The notes beneath the pieces are model-generated. The model did no database searches and had not been told where the DNA came from. It saw only the letters and a program-made list of their open reading frames with translations. From positions 124,001 to 188,000 of the forward strand of contig JAIVFI010000004.1 in the NCBI GenBank assembly GCA_025558095.1: a DNA stretch of 64,000 nt. The letters run 5' to 3'. This document shows, piece by piece, positions 61,401 to 64,000 of the stretch (positions are counted from its first letter, which is position 1; each line of letters begins with the position of its first letter). The stretch is from Hyaloraphidium curvatum (Eukaryota > Monoblepharomycota > Hyaloraphidiomycetes > Hyaloraphidiales > Hyaloraphidiaceae). The position numbers were made by a program, and so were the translations under genes.

Positions 61401-61528
61401 CGCGGCACATACCCGTCTTCTATACCCTCTTCGTGAATACCCTACTGCGGGACATCACGCCCGATATCCGCCAAGCGCTGCACGCGGTGCTGCTGCGCGT
61501 GGGTGACTACATCTTCGGCAAGGAATAG
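55480..61528 (+). CDS. SEC7: Sec7/BIG-type ARF guanine-nucleotide exchange factor, seven exons, 1,901 aa
   Basis: Exons are 55480-57090, 57159-58140, 58202-60041, 60092-60378, 60440-61151, 61209-61339 and 61386-61528, with introns of 46-68 bp; the sum (5,706 bases) is in frame. Residues 1-140 are low complexity. DCB and HUS helical regions follow (LYNVFLLSAEAEVQVVAQGG; KKELSVLFTELLLPILESKP). The Sec7 domain spans about 740-925: FNWKPKKGVGMLLETGMVPS, FLLRAEGVDKRVLGEYLGEG, then FLQSFRLPGEAQKIDRFM with the catalytic glutamic finger, and YSVVMLNTDLHNPQIKKHMT. Downstream HDS helical repeats follow, such as MNRIRMEWTNLWAILGDHLN and LKFQ-type FKFQKDFLRPYDYILGNN. It activates ARF GTPases at the trans-Golgi and drives vesicle formation. 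Start context and full length agree with yeast Sec7 and animal BIG1/2. Confidence 0.95.
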
Positions 61529-61859
61529 ATAACTAACTGCAATCTCCGGCACTGATCGTTGATGCTTGTCCTCATCCAAGAGTCCGAAGGCGCACTGCAG
61601 ATCCGTCAAGAACTAACAGGTTAACTCCCACATGTCCGGTGCGCCGGATGCAAAGTACTGGCATCAACGTGCTCAACCAATCAATCAGCTTGCCTGATCA
61701 CGATTCTAACCGCGACTGATGCTCCACCCCGTGGACACGGCATTGGCGAAGATTGGCGATCTCTGCTTCGACTGGCCGGCCCTTGCCACAATCGCAACTG
61801 TCTTCCCTTGTTGAAACAACGCGCTTCAGAGCACCGCGAACGATCTCTCCTCCCTCATC
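61529..61859. other. intergenic, 331 bp
   Basis: This lies between the SEC7 stop and the amidase start, both on the plus strand. It is relatively AT-rich and has no open frame of note. It presumably holds the amidase promoter. Confidence 0.55.
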
Positions 61860-63664
61860 ATGCCATCTGAGTCCTGGGAATCCGTCCGCGATGCCAAGCT
61901 CGCGGCCAAGAAGGCGGCCTACGCGCGCTTCGGCGTCGAGATCTCCGTCCCCGAATCTCGCAAGAACGTGATGGACGTTCCCAGAGAGTGCGGCAAACTT
62001 ACGGCCGAGGAGCTGGAGATCACCGAGACACCCGCCTCGAAGCTGCTGGAGAAAATGGCATCAGGATCGCTGTCCGCCGTGGACGTGGTTACCGCATTCG
62101 GCAAGCGGGCTCTTATCGCCGACCAGGTCCGTTGGCGACGCGCCGATCCCGCTATGAGGATGCTCATTTCCGTGCTCATTTCCGAAAGGTGGTCAACTGC
62201 CTCACCGAGGTGTTCATCGACATGGGAATTGAGCAGGCGAAGGAGCTCGACGCGCACCTCAAGGCGACCGGAAAGCCAAAGGGTCCCCTGCACGGCCTGC
62301 CCATCAGCCTGAAGGACCAGTTCTCCGTCAAGGGCATCGAAACCACCATGGGCTACTCCGCCTGGGCCGGCAAGCCCGCAGAGGAAGACTGCGACCTTGT
62401 CGTCGCCCTGCGAAAGGCGGGGGCGGTGTTCCACGTCCGCACGAACGTCCCGCAATCGCTCATGGTCGGCGAGACGATGAATCCGATATTTGGTCTGACG
62501 ACGAACCCGCGGAACCGGACGCTCACATGCGGCGGGTCGAGTGGCGGGGAAGGGGCGCTGATCGCGATGAAGGGAAGCCCGCTGGGCGTCGGGACGGACA
62601 TGTCGGTACAAGTGTGGCCCTCGATCGTCGCAACGACTAATCGTGTGCATCGCCATGCGTCGGACAGCGGCGGATCGATCAGAATTCCCTCAGCGTTCAA
62701 CTCACTCTACGGCCTCAAGCCCTCGTACAACCGACTGCCCTACGGCCTCGCCGCCAATTCCCTCCTCGGGCAGGAGAGCATCGTCTCTGCCCTCGGCCCG
62801 ATATCGGAGGACCTCGCCGCATGCGAAATCTTTGTCCGCGCGGTGCTGGGGCAGGAGCCGTGGCAGCACGACCCGAGCTGCCTCCGAATCCCGTGGAACG
62901 AAGCTGCGGCGGGGTCGCTGGAGGGGAGAAAGCCCGTGTTCGGGTACCTGGTCGGTGATGGGAATCTCGACCGGGTGACGCCCCCCGTGGAACGCGCGGT
63001 GACGGACACCGTGGCCAAGCTCAAGGCCGCCGGGTACGAGGTGAAGCCGTTCGAGATGGTGGGGAGGAACGAAGGTGCGCTGCTCGTCCTGAGGATCTGG
63101 GCGGCCGACGGGGGCAAGGACATCACGAGGGACGTGGACGCGGGCGGCGAGCCGTACGTCCCGGCACTCGCTTGGGTCCTCGCTGCGCGTGGCAAGGGCA
63201 TCGACGCTTACGATTTCTGGCAGGTGGGATAGCCAGTACGGCGGATCGAACCCGCTGCTCACAATTCCGCCGATCGCCAGCTCAACAGGCAGAAGGACGT
63301 GATCCGCCGGCGCTGGCTGGAAGCCTGGAACGCCAGCGGCATCGACGCCCTCATCCTCCCCCCTGCGCCGTGGCCCGCGCCCCCACACAACAAAATGACG
63401 TACTATTCCTACACCGGGCACTTCAACCTGCTGGACGCTACCGCGGGCATCGTGCCGCACTCGTTCGTGCAGGCCACGGACGCATACCCGGAGGGATACG
63501 AGCCGAAGAACGCGGACGAACAGATGGTCGCCGAGACGTGGGGTTCCGCCGAGGTGTTCGAGGGCGCCCCGGTCTGCGTGCAGGTGGTGTGCAGGAGGCT
63601 CGAGGAGGAAAAGTGTCTTGCTGCCATGCGGATCGTCGACGGCGTGATCCGGGGCGGCAAGTGA
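61860..63664 (+). CDS. amidase-signature enzyme, fungal acetamidase type, four exons, 539 aa
   Basis: Exons are 61860-62126, 62189-62601, 62668-63223 and 63281-63664, with introns of 62, 66 and 57 bp. The amidase-signature Ser-Ser-Lys triad is complete: Lys in LPISLKDQFSVKG (about residue 129), the cis-Ser in CGGSSGGEGALIA (about 205) and the nucleophile Ser in GTDIGGSIRIPSAFN (about 229). The GTDI-GGS site is rebuilt precisely by splicing at 62601/62668, which confirms the intron. The C-terminus (NKMTYYSYTGHFNLLDATAG, then PVCVQVVCRRLEEEK) matches fungal amdS-like amidases and fatty-acid-amide hydrolases. It hydrolyses small or fatty amides, releasing ammonia for nitrogen use; the substrate is not predictable. 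There is no signal peptide. Confidence 0.94.
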
Positions 63665-63771
63665 GTGCTGGGAAGGTGGAATCACGATCGTTGCACAAGT
63701 TTGGATCTAGCGATGGTGTTGCTCTTCTTTGGCTTTCGATTCAAGTTCTTCCATTAGCCTAAAATCCAACC

Positions 63772-64000
63772 TCACCGGTTGAAGATCACAAACACCACCT
63801 GGTACACCGCGAACCCCAGCGTCCCGACCGCGGCCGCCGCTGCCGTCCCCAACCCGTGCGCCGCCCCCGCGGCCTTGGCAAACAGCTCGAGGAACCAGAC
63901 CAGGTACACGGTCATGAGCACGCGGAGCAGGTAGCCGGGCGCGGTCGACGAGCTGAGGGCGTCCTCGTATTCCCGCTGGTTGAGAAACTGTCGACGTGTG
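63772..64000 (-). CDS. 3' end of a membrane-protein gene (partial, 75 aa visible)
   Basis: On the minus strand an open frame enters from the right edge and stops at 63772. The visible end reads QFLNQREYEDALSSSTAPGY, followed by two hydrophobic segments (LLRVLMTVYLVWFLELFA; AAAAAVGTLGFAVYQVVFVI) and a final FNR. It therefore ends in or just after a membrane helix. It converges on the amidase gene, 107 bp away. The family cannot be recognised from this fragment. Confidence 0.6.
   Translation of the reverse strand, partial: TRRQFLNQREYEDALSSSTAPGYLLRVLMTVYLVWFLELFAKAAGAAHGLGTAAAAAVGTLGFAVYQVVFVIFNR

Noticed and set aside
1-64000. tRNA, rRNA, transposase, integrase or phage-like genes
   Set aside because: None was recognised in intergenic stretches or open frames; intergenic gaps contained no cloverleaf-like or element-like sequence that I could support by eye.

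Overview
The window is eukaryotic nuclear DNA, almost certainly from a GC-rich fungus. Genes are dense and lie on both strands. They are interrupted by many small spliceosomal introns; I could place about 50, mostly 46-70 bp, with GTGGGT/GTGAGT/GTACGC-type donors, a CTGAC/CTAAC-like branch site and a CAG acceptor. The gene content is fungal: a fungal-type transcription-factor homology domain, an acetamidase-type amidase, a full-length ABCB transporter, an NPC2-like lipid carrier, a Sec7 ARF-GEF and a RhoGEF. I cannot name the species. Several families look lineage specific, and the set would suit an early-diverging (zoosporic) fungus as well as a GC-rich basidiomycete.

Layout. 1-6.5 kb: the 3' part of a leucine-rich-repeat gene, a hypothetical gene, a transcription-factor-like gene, and a damaged secreted FAD oxidoreductase. 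6.9-15.8 kb: a multi-pass membrane protein, a cysteine-rich surface protein, a RhoGEF, and a second member of the membrane family. 15.8-18.5 kb: a head-to-head pair of secreted trypsin-fold proteins that have lost their catalytic residues. 18.7-23 kb: two paralogous Cys/His-rich proteins around a coiled-coil protein. 23.3-26.5 kb: a ThrE-like transporter and a choloylglycine-hydrolase/penicillin-V-acylase-like enzyme of bacterial character. 26.6-33 kb: a 2,069-residue golgin-like coiled-coil protein. 33.3-37.6 kb: a multi-exon DNMT1-type cytosine methyltransferase (RFTS, BAH, BAH, catalytic domain). 37.9-43.9 kb: an NPC2-like protein and a 14-exon ABCB transporter. 44-52 kb: a beta-rich unknown protein, a MYND-finger protein, a truncated short-chain dehydrogenase, the third member of the membrane family, an intact dehydrogenase and a nitronate monooxygenase. 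52.4-64 kb: two F-box-like proteins, the Sec7 ARF-GEF, the amidase, and the 3' end of another membrane-protein gene.

The genes do not form one pathway. Several belong to membrane traffic and cell-surface biology (Sec7, the golgin-like protein, RhoGEF, ABCB, NPC2, the GPI-type protein). The most novel material is three small families with several members inside 64 kb: the CPCP-motif membrane proteins, the inactive trypsin homologues with Lys/Thr tails, and the Cys/His proteins that share an identical C-terminal peptide. Three otherwise well-conserved genes contain apparent single-base frame breaks, so either assembly indels or recent decay must be considered. I found no tRNA, rRNA, CRISPR array or transposase.
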